A DNA stretch of 38,092 bases from Muribaculaceae bacterium. GTDB lineage: Bacteria; Bacteroidota; Bacteroidia; Bacteroidales; Muribaculaceae. Shown one piece after another: positions 8,597 through 15,822 of the stretch. The stretch covers positions 1 through 38,092 of the forward strand of contig JAGAUF010000118.1 of assembly GCA_017620885.1 (NCBI GenBank), given 5' to 3'. Numbering within the stretch: position 1 is the first letter of the stretch; each line of letters starts with the position of its first letter. Made by a program: the position numbers and the translations under genes. Under the pieces are notes generated by a model that was not told where the DNA came from, did not search any database, and saw only the letters and a list, made by a program, of their open reading frames with translations.

Positions 8597-10390
8597 ATGA
8601 AAAAGAATTATGAATATCTGACGGAGCTGCGCAAGTCGATGAAGGAGCATGGCATCGACGCCGTGGTCATCACGGGGACGGATCCTCATCAGAGCGAAAT
8701 ACCGCCGCATCACTGGCGCGGCCGCGAATGGCTGACAGGATTCTGGTCGGGCAACGGCACAAACGGAACGGCTGTCATATTGGCCGACGAAGCTTATTGC
8801 TGGACAGATTCCCGCTATTTCATTCAGGCCGAAGAGCAACTGAAGGATACCGGCTTCAAGATGATGAAGGAGGACGGCCCGGAAGCCATCGACCTTATAG
8901 AATGGCTGGCCGCACATCTCCCCGAAGGCGCGACAGTAGGCATCGACGGAATGACGTTCTCGGTCACTTTGGCAAAGAAGCTTGAAGAGGCCCTGAGCGC
9001 GAAGGGTATTCGTCTGAACGACAATTATCCTCAGTTTGACTATATCTATCACGATCGTCCCGCACGTCCGATGAACAAGTTGTTTGTTCACGACGAGAAG
9101 ATTGTCGGCGAGAGCACCGACAGCAAGGCTAAGCGCGTGATGGAGGAGGTGAAGAAGGAGGGAGCGACGGCTATCATGATGTCGGCTCTCGACGATATCG
9201 CATGGATCACCAACGTGCGCACAGCCAACGACATCAATTTCTCGCCGATGTATGTATCTTATCTTTATCTGGACGACAACCGCCGCGTCCTCTTCGTAGA
9301 TCCGGAGAAGATGACTGACGAGGTAGCCGCCCACCTGAAGAAAAACAATATCGAGGTAGAGCGCTATGACGCTGTTTTGGATTTCGTTGCCAATCTTCCG
9401 AAGGAGACGCGTCTTCTGATCGATCCTGACAAGACGAGCCGCGGAATGTATTCAAAATTAGGATGCGAGCTGATCTACGGTGGCGCCGGCGTTGCCAAGC
9501 TGAAGAGCCTCAAGAATGAGACGATGCTTCGCAACTGGCGCACGGCAATGGAAAAGGATGGCGTTGCCCTGACGCGTTTCTTTATGATGGTGGAGAAGGA
9601 TTATCCGACCGGCAAACTGACGGAGCTTGAGCTCAGCAAACGTCTGCGTGCGCTTCGTTTGGCCGATCCGAGCTGCGTTGACGAGAGCTTTGCGCCGATA
9701 CTTGGATGGAATGAGCATGGCGCCATCGTGCATTATGAGGCTACGGAGGAGACCGACATAGCTGTAGTGGGCGACGGACTTCTTCTCGTGGACTCCGGTG
9801 GCCAGTACACTTATGGCACGACCGACATCACGCGTACCGTGGCACTTGGCATCCCGACCGACGAGCAGAAACATGATTTCACACTCGTGATGAAAGGGCA
9901 TATCGCCGTTGCACGCGCTATCTTCCCCGAAGGAACGACGGGACATCAGCTCGACGTCTTGGCACGTAAATTCCTCTGGGAAGAGGGTAAGGCTTATTAC
10001 CACGGAACAGGACATGGTGTAGGCTTCTTCATCAACTGTCATGAGGGTCCGCAGAACATCCGCCTGAACATCAACCCGACGCCGCTGGAGCCGGGTATGG
10101 TGACGTCGAACGAGCCGGGCATCTATTTCGAGGGTCGCTACGGCATCCGCTGCGAGAATCTGATCGTGACCGTTCCGGCCATGAAGACCGAATTCGGACA
10201 GTTCTATAAATTTGACACACTGACTCTCTTCCCGTTTGACCTGCGACTCTTCGAGACGGAAATCATGACCGATGAGGAGATTGCTTGGCTGAACGCATAC
10301 CACGAGGAGGTAAGAAATCGTCTTACTCCCCTGCTTAAGCCGGAAGAGCAGGCTTGGCTGGCAGAAAAGACTCAGCCGCTGAAACGATAA
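8597..10390 (+). CDS. Xaa-Pro aminopeptidase (M24 family)
   Basis: The 597-residue metallopeptidase removes an N-terminal residue preceding proline. It has two creatinase-like N-terminal domains (to about residue 310), the M24 pita-bread catalytic domain, and the extra C-terminal segment typical of the longer APP1-like aminopeptidases P. Metal and active-site elements are visible: HYEATEET, VDSGGQYTYGTTDITRTV (two Asp ligands), GTGHGVGFFINCHEGP (His), NEPGIYFEG and RCENLIVT (Glu ligands). There is no signal peptide, so it is cytoplasmic. It is monocistronic, with its own promoter and a hairpin just after the stop. Confidence 0.93.
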   Translation: MKKNYEYLTELRKSMKEHGIDAVVITGTDPHQSEIPPHHWRGREWLTGFWSGNGTNGTAVILADEAYCWTDSRYFIQAEEQLKDTGFKMMKEDGPEAIDLIEWLAAHLPEGATVGIDGMTFSVTLAKKLEEALSAKGIRLNDNYPQFDYIYHDRPARPMNKLFVHDEKIVGESTDSKAKRVMEEVKKEGATAIMMSALDDIAWITNVRTANDINFSPMYVSYLYLDDNRRVLFVDPEKMTDEVAAHLKKNNIEVERYDAVLDFVANLPKETRLLIDPDKTSRGMYSKLGCELIYGGAGVAKLKSLKNETMLRNWRTAMEKDGVALTRFFMMVEKDYPTGKLTELELSKRLRALRLADPSCVDESFAPILGWNEHGAIVHYEATEETDIAVVGDGLLLVDSGGQYTYGTTDITRTVALGIPTDEQKHDFTLVMKGHIAVARAIFPEGTTGHQLDVLARKFLWEEGKAYYHGTGHGVGFFINCHEGPQNIRLNINPTPLEPGMVTSNEPGIYFEGRYGIRCENLIVTVPAMKTEFGQFYKFDTLTLFPFDLRLFETEIMTDEEIAWLNAYHEEVRNRLTPLLKPEEQAWLAEKTQPLKR

Positions 10391-10401
10391 AGAACAACAA
10401 T

Positions 10402-10450
10402 GGAGAGCGCATCGAGACGAAAAATCCAGAAGCGCTCTCCTATTTTATTT
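10402..10450 (+). terminator. Terminator after the aminopeptidase gene
   Basis: GGAGAGCGC (10402-10410) pairs perfectly with GCGCTCTCC (10432-10440) around a 21-base loop and is followed by TATTTTATTT. The stem starts 11 bases after the stop codon. Confidence 0.75.
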
Positions 10451-10485
10451 AATCGTAAACAATAACAACAGAAAGAATATTTGCA

Positions 10486-11022
10486 ATGGGATTAGTAAGA
10501 CCGTTGAGAGGCTTTATGCCGGAGATTGGTGAGGGATGCTTCCTTGCCGAGACGTCGGTAGTATTGGGCGACGTAGTGATGGGGAAAGACTGCAGCGTAT
10601 GGTATAACGCTGTGCTTCGTGGCGATGTGAACAGCATCCGCATCGGCGACCGCGTTAATATCCAAGACGGCAGCGTACTCCACACGCTCTATCAGAAATC
10701 AACAATAGAAATCGGCAACGATGTATCGATCGGCCATAATGTCGTGATTCACGGCGCTAAAATCCACGATTACGCACTGATAGGAATGGGTGCTATCGTA
10801 ATGGACGACGCTGAGGTCGGTGAAGGCGCTCTTGTCGCAGCCGGGTCGGTTGTATTGAGCCGCACGAAGATCGGTGCTCACGAGCTGTGGGCAGGCACGC
10901 CGGCGAAATTCGTGAAGATGGTAGAGCCGGAGAAGGCAAAAGAGATGAATGTAAAGATCGCCAAAAACTATCTGATGTACTCCAAATGGTATTATGAGCC
11001 CAACGGAGGCATCAAAGAATGA
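10486..11022 (+). CDS. Gamma-carbonic-anhydrase-like hexapeptide-repeat protein
   Basis: The 178-residue protein is a left-handed beta-helix of hexapeptide repeats, for example VVLGDVVMGKDCSVWYNAVL, RGDVNSIRIGDRVNIQDGS and VVIHGAKIHDYALIGMGA. It ends in the C-terminal helix usual for the YrdA/PaaY/CaiE group. The His residues expected to bind metal across trimer interfaces are present (LH in DGSVLHTLY, GHNVVIHG). Members are annotated as gamma carbonic anhydrases, though many have no proven activity. It sits alone between the aminopeptidase terminator and the rpsU promoter. Activity is uncertain; the fold is confident. Confidence 0.9.
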   Translation: MGLVRPLRGFMPEIGEGCFLAETSVVLGDVVMGKDCSVWYNAVLRGDVNSIRIGDRVNIQDGSVLHTLYQKSTIEIGNDVSIGHNVVIHGAKIHDYALIGMGAIVMDDAEVGEGALVAAGSVVLSRTKIGAHELWAGTPAKFVKMVEPEKAKEMNVKIAKNYLMYSKWYYEPNGGIKE

Positions 11023-11075
11023 CGGCGTAAATCGAAGAAGAAAAATAAAAAAAATCGCAAAAAAGGGAGAAAAAT

Positions 11076-11106
11076 TTTGCGGAACGAACAATTATAACTA
11101 ATTTTG
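11076..11106 (+). promoter_or_regulatory. Promoter of rpsU
   Basis: TTTG at 11076-11079 and TAATTTTG at 11099-11106 are 19 bases apart, matching the Bacteroidetes consensus. A leader of about 75 bases precedes the rpsU ATG. Confidence 0.8.
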
Positions 11107-11190
11107 CAACGCTCAAAGAAAAAACGGGCAAAAACGCTGTTTTACAAAGAGCAAAGAAAAAGTAAAATAACAAAACAGAAATAAAAAGAT

Positions 11191-11382
11191 ATGCTAATTG
11201 TACAAGTAAAAGAAGGCGAAAACATTGAGAAAGCGCTTAAGAAATTCAAACGCAAATTTGAAAGAACCGGAGTAATCAGAGAGCTCAGAAGTCGTCAGGC
11301 ATTCGAGAAGCCGAGCGTAACGAACCGCAAGAAGATGGTAAAGGCCATCTACGTTCAGCAGCTTCGTCAGGCAGAGCAGTAA
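11191..11382 (+). CDS. rpsU: 30S ribosomal protein S21
   Basis: The 63-residue basic protein begins MLIVQVKEGENIEKALKKFK, a clear S21 signature, and has the usual length for Bacteroidetes. S21 sits beside the anti-Shine-Dalgarno end of 16S rRNA. In this phylum it helps sequester that sequence, consistent with the weak ribosome-binding sites seen throughout this window. It heads the conserved trio rpsU-xerC-hpf, although a possible weak terminator lies before xerC. Confidence 0.95.
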   Translation: MLIVQVKEGENIEKALKKFKRKFERTGVIRELRSRQAFEKPSVTNRKKMVKAIYVQQLRQAEQ

Positions 11383-11422
11383 GAAGCGGCTCCGCGCCTT
11401 GTTTTATTTTAAGATAGAGAAT

Positions 11423-11457
11423 CTTGCGATTGCCTTCGGGTTTTCGCAAGGTTTTGT
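11423..11457 (+). terminator. Possible weak terminator after rpsU
   Basis: CTTGCGA (11423-11429) pairs with TCGCAAG (11444-11450), followed by GTTTTGTG. The T-run is short and interrupted, so termination may be partial, letting some transcripts continue into xerC. A GC-rich segment followed by TTTTATTTT at about 11386-11410 is a second, weaker candidate. Confidence 0.4.
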
Positions 11458-11513
11458 GTGCTTATAAAATAACAAGACGACGATAAAAAATATCGTGGAA
11501 TTGCCGATATTGA

Positions 11514-12506
11514 ATGAACGGACGAATCAAGGAATTTGGTGAATATTTACGGGCGGAGCGTGGCTATTCGCCACATACTTTACGCGCTTATATCACTGAT
11601 CTTGAGGCGTTTGAACGATTCATTTCAACTGACAGCAAAACGGGAAAACAGGCAACCGAAGAGAGCAACATCGAAAATATTGCGGAGCGAGAATCTGAAA
11701 ATTCAGACGTAAAAATCCGATGGGAGGAAGTGGAGACGAATGATGTGCGCGGATGGCTGAACAGTGAGGCGCGCCGGGGCGTGAGGGCTACGACATTACG
11801 ACGTAAGGCGCAGAGTGTCAGGTCGTTTTTCCGTTATCTACTGCAACGCGAACTCATCAAGCGCAATCCGGCTTCGAGCATAGTGCCGGCGAAAAAGAAT
11901 AAGCCATTGCCGTCGGTAGTTCGTGAAGAGGAGATGGAGAGCGTGCTCAATCGCGAGAATGTGGATGAAAGCGACTTCATTTCAATACGCAATCACCTGA
12001 TTGTCAATTTACTGTATAGCTGCGGGCTTCGCAGTGCGGAATTGATAGGGCTGAACGACGAGGACATCAATTCGTTGCGTGGCGAGATGCGAGTATTCGG
12101 CAAACGCGCGAAGGAGCGGGTACTGCCTCTTCCGCAGCCGCTCTTGGAAGAGATAGAACAGTATCGCCGTGCGCGCGATGCGGAATTCCCGGAGCGGGAG
12201 GATGCCCATGCACTCATTATTCATAAAGGGAGGCGCATCAAGCCGGGAGTAATGGCATTGATTGTGAAGCACGGATTGGCCGGAACGACAAGTGCGAAAC
12301 GGAGTCCGCATATCCTGCGGCACTCATTCGCGACAGCGATGCTCAATAACGGCGCCGACCTCAATAGTGTCAAAGAGATGTTGGGACATTCGTCGCTTGC
12401 TACGACACAAATTTACACTCACCTGACATTCAACGAGTTGCGCGAAAATTACAATCGAGCGCACCCCCGGACCAAAGAAGGAGGGAAAAATAAATTCAAA
12501 AAATAA
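11514..12506 (+). CDS. xerC: Tyrosine recombinase, XerC-like
   Basis: The 330-residue protein has the core-binding SAM-like N-terminal domain (MNGRIKEFGEYLRAERGYSP onward) and a complete catalytic set: R173 (CGLRSAEL), K197 (FGKRAKER), H266 and R269 (PHILRHSFA), H292 (LGHSSL) and nucleophile Y301 (TQIYTH). XerC/D recombinases resolve chromosome dimers at dif. Its place between rpsU and hpf is conserved in Bacteroidales, which argues for a housekeeping Xer rather than a mobile-element integrase. Unusual is a charged insertion of about 30 residues (roughly 40-70) in the N-terminal domain, which makes it longer than the usual 295-305 residues. No partner or attachment site was recognised nearby. 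Confidence 0.88.
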   Translation: MNGRIKEFGEYLRAERGYSPHTLRAYITDLEAFERFISTDSKTGKQATEESNIENIAERESENSDVKIRWEEVETNDVRGWLNSEARRGVRATTLRRKAQSVRSFFRYLLQRELIKRNPASSIVPAKKNKPLPSVVREEEMESVLNRENVDESDFISIRNHLIVNLLYSCGLRSAELIGLNDEDINSLRGEMRVFGKRAKERVLPLPQPLLEEIEQYRRARDAEFPEREDAHALIIHKGRRIKPGVMALIVKHGLAGTTSAKRSPHILRHSFATAMLNNGADLNSVKEMLGHSSLATTQIYTHLTFNELRENYNRAHPRTKEGGKNKFKK

Positions 12507-12562
12507 GAATATTTTTTACATTTTCCATAGTAAAAACACGTCCAAAAACGTTAATAATTATA

Positions 12563-12597
12563 GAGGGAGATTCGAAGAAACACCTTCATTTTCCCTC
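12563..12597 (+). promoter_or_regulatory. Nested hairpin in the hpf leader
   Basis: GAGGGA (12563-12568) pairs with TCCCTC (12592-12597), and inside it GAAG pairs with CTTC around a 6-base loop. No T-run follows, so it is more likely a leader structure of hpf than a terminator of xerC. Function unknown. Confidence 0.35.
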
Positions 12598-12629
12598 CGG
12601 CAATAATTAACAATTAAATCACTGACACT

Positions 12630-12923
12630 ATGGACATTAAAATCAACGCCATTCATTTCGACATTTCAGAGAAACTGACTGCATTTGTCAATAAGAAGAT
12701 AGAAAAGCTCGTTCGTCGTTATGATGCCATCAATGACATCGAAGTGAATCTGCGTCTTATCAAGCCAGAGACGGCAATGAACAAGGAAGCCGGTATCAAG
12801 CTTGCAGTTCCGGGTTCAGCGGATTTGTTTGCTTCGAAGACGGCCGATACCTTTGAAGAGGCTGTCGACCTTGCGATTGCGGCACTTGAGCCACAGCTTG
12901 AACGCAACAAGACGAAAAAATAA
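12630..12923 (+). CDS. hpf: Ribosome hibernation-promoting factor, short form
   Basis: The 97-residue protein begins MDIKINAIHFDISEKLTAFV and has the beta-alpha-beta-beta-beta-alpha pattern of the RaiA/HPF family, including the basic KKIEKLVRRYDAI helix that lies in the 30S decoding channel. It would block mRNA and tRNA sites and help dimerise or store ribosomes in stationary phase. It lacks the C-terminal dimerisation domain of long HPF. It follows xerC after 123 bases. In Bacteroides, as I recall, tRNAs and tuf come next; here polysaccharide-type sugar genes follow instead. Confidence 0.92.
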   Translation: MDIKINAIHFDISEKLTAFVNKKIEKLVRRYDAINDIEVNLRLIKPETAMNKEAGIKLAVPGSADLFASKTADTFEEAVDLAIAALEPQLERNKTKK

Positions 12924-12981
12924 GCACTTTGTGATCAACACAAACACTCAGATCATTACTGCTTAAAGACTATTTGGACCA

Positions 12982-13401
12982 ATGAGTCTGCTCGACAAAG
13001 TACAACAGTTTGAGTTTTCAAAAGTATGCGATCCACGTGGCAACCTCTCCTTCATTGAGGGGGGTTGTCACGTTCCGTTCGCCATCAAACGCGTCTTTTA
13101 CATTTACGACGTGCCCGGTGGTGAGACGCGCGGCGGCCACGCCCACTATGAAAATTCTACGGTATTGATAGCGGTCTCCGGCTCGTTTGACCTACATCTT
13201 ACCGACGGCACCGACGAGCTGGTTATCCCGATGAACAGATCCAACCGCGGGGTACTTATTCCCCCGGGCGTCTGGGACTGTATGCATAATTTTACTACGG
13301 GAACGGTATGCCTCGCGCTATGTTCCCATCATTACGAGGAGGAGGATTATATCCGCGATTATGACGAATACCTCGAATACGTCAAATCGTTGAAAGCATA
13401 A
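12982..13401 (+). CDS. dTDP-4-keto-6-deoxyglucose 3,4-ketoisomerase (FdtA/QdtA family)
   Basis: The 139-residue single-domain cupin resembles FdtA/QdtA (WxcM-like) sugar ketoisomerases: FSKVCDPRGNLSFIEGG at the start, then PGGETRGGHAHYE with the catalytic His pair H53 and H55, and GVLIPPGVWDCMHNF. These enzymes move the keto group of dTDP-4-keto-6-deoxy-glucose from C4 to C3, preparing it for amination. The aminotransferase that would follow is encoded 8 bases downstream. FdtA and QdtA differ in C4 stereochemistry, which I cannot tell apart by eye. RmlA and RmlB, which supply the substrate, are not in the window. Confidence 0.88.
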   Translation: MSLLDKVQQFEFSKVCDPRGNLSFIEGGCHVPFAIKRVFYIYDVPGGETRGGHAHYENSTVLIAVSGSFDLHLTDGTDELVIPMNRSNRGVLIPPGVWDCMHNFTTGTVCLALCSHHYEEEDYIRDYDEYLEYVKSLKA

Positions 13402-13409
13402 AGGGAGGA

Positions 13410-14531
13410 ATGGACATTCCATTTTTGCAACTTAATGAAAGCAACCGCCCCTTTCGTCAGGAGATGACGGAAGCGGCTTGTCGCGTGATTGAGTCGGGCT
13501 GGTATCTCAACGGGCCTGAGAAGGACCGTTTTGAGCGCGAGCTGGCCGAGTTCTGCCATTCCACGAGTGCAGCGGTAGCCGTATCAAACGGTCTTGACGC
13601 GTTGCGCCTGATTTTCCGCGCGCTTATAGAGACCGGCCGATTGAGATGTGGCGACGAAGTAATCGTCCCGGCCAACACCTATATCGCGTCGATTCTTCCC
13701 GTAATCGAAATGGGACTCAAGCCGGTGGCTGTCGAACCGTCGGAAAAAGATTTCAATCTCGATCCGGTCAGAATCGAAGAAGCCCTTACGGAACGCACGC
13801 GCGCCGTACTCGTCGTGCATCTCTACGGCTACCCCTGCTGGGACGCCGCCATTATGCAAAGGCTTCGCGACCGCGGTCTGCTCATCCTCGAAGACAACGC
13901 ACAAGCTATCGGCGCCATAGCATCCTCCGAAGGATTTAACGGCACAGCGATGACCGGCAATCTCGGTGATGCCGCCGCATTCAGTTTCTACCCTACAAAA
14001 AATCTCGGTGCCTTAGGCGATGCCGGCGCCGTAATCACGCCACACGCAGACATACGCGACTGTGTGGCTGCCCTTGCCAATTACGGAAGCGACCGCCGCT
14101 ACCATAATATCTACCGTGGCTACAACTGCCGCATGGACGAGCTGCAGGCCTCATTCCTGCGCATCAAGTTACGACATCTTGACGCCGAGACAGCCGCACG
14201 CAATGCCATCGCGCGCATATATGACGCTGCCATTAAAAATCCGGAAGTGAAACGGCCGACTTTCTTCACCGACCGTACCGTAGTTTGGCATCAATACCCT
14301 ATACACACCGCACGTCGCGACGAATTGCGCAAATATCTCGCCTCACGCGGCATCGGCACCGACATTCATTATGCCACGCCGCCACATCTTCAGCCATGCA
14401 TGAAGGGCGTCTTCAGCGAGCATCTTCCAATCACGGAACGTCTCGCACTTCAGGAAATATCTCTCCCCATAGCCAATATCTCTCCGATACAAGCAGAAAC
14501 AATAGCAACAATAATAAATGAATTCAAATAA
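13410..14531 (+). CDS. DegT/DnrJ/EryC1 sugar aminotransferase (FdtB/QdtB-like)
   Basis: The 373-residue PLP enzyme shows the family landmarks: SNGLDALRLIFRAL (cofactor phosphate contact), EVIVPANTYIAS, LEDNAQAIGA with D162 pairing with the pyridine nitrogen, and FSFYPTKNLGALGD with the Schiff-base lysine K197. It would transaminate the 3-keto sugar made by the preceding ketoisomerase to a dTDP-3-amino-3,6-dideoxyhexose for O-antigen, capsule or glycoprotein glycans. It starts 8 bases after the ketoisomerase and overlaps mltG by 14 bases, so the three are cotranscribed. No N-acetyltransferase or glycosyltransferase is nearby, so the final sugar is unknown. Confidence 0.92.
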   Translation: MDIPFLQLNESNRPFRQEMTEAACRVIESGWYLNGPEKDRFERELAEFCHSTSAAVAVSNGLDALRLIFRALIETGRLRCGDEVIVPANTYIASILPVIEMGLKPVAVEPSEKDFNLDPVRIEEALTERTRAVLVVHLYGYPCWDAAIMQRLRDRGLLILEDNAQAIGAIASSEGFNGTAMTGNLGDAAAFSFYPTKNLGALGDAGAVITPHADIRDCVAALANYGSDRRYHNIYRGYNCRMDELQASFLRIKLRHLDAETAARNAIARIYDAAIKNPEVKRPTFFTDRTVVWHQYPIHTARRDELRKYLASRGIGTDIHYATPPHLQPCMKGVFSEHLPITERLALQEISLPIANISPIQAETIATIINEFK

Positions 14532-15555
14532 GAACGCCGCGCTGCCGAAAAAGAAGATTATCATTCTGTCGATCTGCGCGTTATGCGTCATAGTAGCGGT
14601 GATCTTCACAGCGCCTTATCTTTTCACCGGCGCACCGAAGACCGCTGAAATTTGCTTACCCCGCGGATGCACGCCGGAGCAACTCACCGACTCGCTGAAA
14701 AAGCATCTCGGCGATGGCTACACCTCGCGGGTGATGAAAGTTGTATCGCTGTTGGGCTCAAAAGTCGCCGACCGACACGGCCGCTACACAATCGAGGAGG
14801 GGATGAGTCCGCTGACTGCCGGTCGCATCTTGGCGCGTGGCGAACAGACGCCCGTGAAACTGACGGTGAACGGTTTCCGGTCGGTTCAGCTGCTGGCCGA
14901 GCGAATTTCCCGGAAGATGGCGTTTTCTCCCCAAGATTTTATGTGTGCGCTCACCGACCCGAAAACGCTTGACAAATACGGGCTTAAACCGGGACAGGAG
15001 ATGGCGCTTTTCCTCGACGATACATATCTCGTATATTATTACGCTACACCACAGGAAGTGATTGAGAAAATCGGCGACAATTATAAGAAAGTGTGGAAAG
15101 GAAGCCGCACGAAAAAGGCTAAGAAACTCGGCCTGACACCTGCCGACGCCATCATCATCTGCTCGATAGCAGACGAGGAGACAGCCAAATCAGATGAAAA
15201 GGGGCGCATCACGCGGTTATATCTCAATCGGTTGCAGAAAGGGATGAAACTTCAGGCCGACCCCACGGTACGTTTCGCTATCGGCGACTTCACAATAAAA
15301 CGCGTCACACGCCCGATGCTCTCTACGGATTCACCTTACAACACATATCGGCACGAAGGACTTCCCCCCGGACCTATCCGCACTACGAGCGTCGCCACAA
15401 TCGACGCCCTGCTTGACAGCAAGCCCTCCGACGACCTTTATATGTGTGCAAAGGAGGATTTCTCAGGCTACCACAATTTCTCCTCTTCGTATGCCGAACA
15501 TAAGGACAATGCGAAGCGGTATCAGAAAAAACTTAATGAACTCAACATTAAATAG
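14518..15555 (+). CDS. mltG: Endolytic murein transglycosylase MltG
   Basis: The 345-residue protein has a short cytoplasmic N-terminus, one membrane segment (about residues 13-36) and a periplasmic YceG domain. The catalytic segment ICSIADEETAKSDE aligns with the E. coli SIVEKET motif, making E221 the likely catalytic glutamate. LYLNRLQKGMKLQADPTV and YNTYRHEGLPPGPI are family blocks. MltG cuts nascent peptidoglycan strands and sets glycan length. The ATG at 14518 overlaps the end of the aminotransferase gene by 14 bases, suggesting translational coupling with an apparently unrelated sugar pathway. Confidence 0.93.
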   Translation: MNSNKNAALPKKKIIILSICALCVIVAVIFTAPYLFTGAPKTAEICLPRGCTPEQLTDSLKKHLGDGYTSRVMKVVSLLGSKVADRHGRYTIEEGMSPLTAGRILARGEQTPVKLTVNGFRSVQLLAERISRKMAFSPQDFMCALTDPKTLDKYGLKPGQEMALFLDDTYLVYYYATPQEVIEKIGDNYKKVWKGSRTKKAKKLGLTPADAIIICSIADEETAKSDEKGRITRLYLNRLQKGMKLQADPTVRFAIGDFTIKRVTRPMLSTDSPYNTYRHEGLPPGPIRTTSVATIDALLDSKPSDDLYMCAKEDFSGYHNFSSSYAEHKDNAKRYQKKLNELNIK

Positions 15556-15605
15556 CACCACGACGTTTATCTGATAGAGAGTATTTCACTAAAAACTATC
15601 AAAAG

Positions 15606-15818
15606 ATGAAAAAGGTAGCTATTTTCCCCAATATGGAGGCAGCTTGCATAGCACAAGGTATGCTCAGCTCCAACGGCATAGAAAGCGAAATCACGTCAAA
15701 TGCGCTTAATACCGTCTTTCCGGCACCCGACGCCTACAATGGCGGCATCACGCTTCTTACGAGCGTAAACGACGCCGAGGAAGCCACTCGCCTCCTGAAA
15801 GAACACGGCGATATTTAA
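15606..15818 (+). CDS. Small DUF2007-family protein
   Basis: The 70-residue protein begins MKKVAIFPNMEAACIAQGML and resembles the DUF2007 putative signal-transducing family: a ferredoxin-like fold in which a residue stretch such as LSSNGIESEI is followed by GGITLLTSVNDAEEATRLL. The biochemical role of the family is not established. It lies 50 bases after mltG and 4 bases before the DUF4421 gene, so it is probably in the same operon. No membrane segment or signal peptide is visible. Confidence 0.75.
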   Translation: MKKVAIFPNMEAACIAQGMLSSNGIESEITSNALNTVFPAPDAYNGGITLLTSVNDAEEATRLLKEHGDI

Positions 15819-15822
15819 TTTA

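Noticed and set aside
8573-9334. Minus-strand frame of 253 codons opposite the aminopeptidase
   Set aside because: No domain, and fully covered by the well-supported Xaa-Pro aminopeptidase gene.
11514-12506. Tyrosine recombinase considered as integrase of a mobile element
   Set aside because: Its position between rpsU and hpf is a conserved chromosomal context, and no att repeats, excisionase or cargo genes surround it.
12924-12981. Search for tRNA genes after hpf, where Bacteroides has some
   Set aside because: The 58-base gap is too short and shows no cloverleaf or TTCGA loop. No tRNA, rRNA or CRISPR array was found anywhere in the window.
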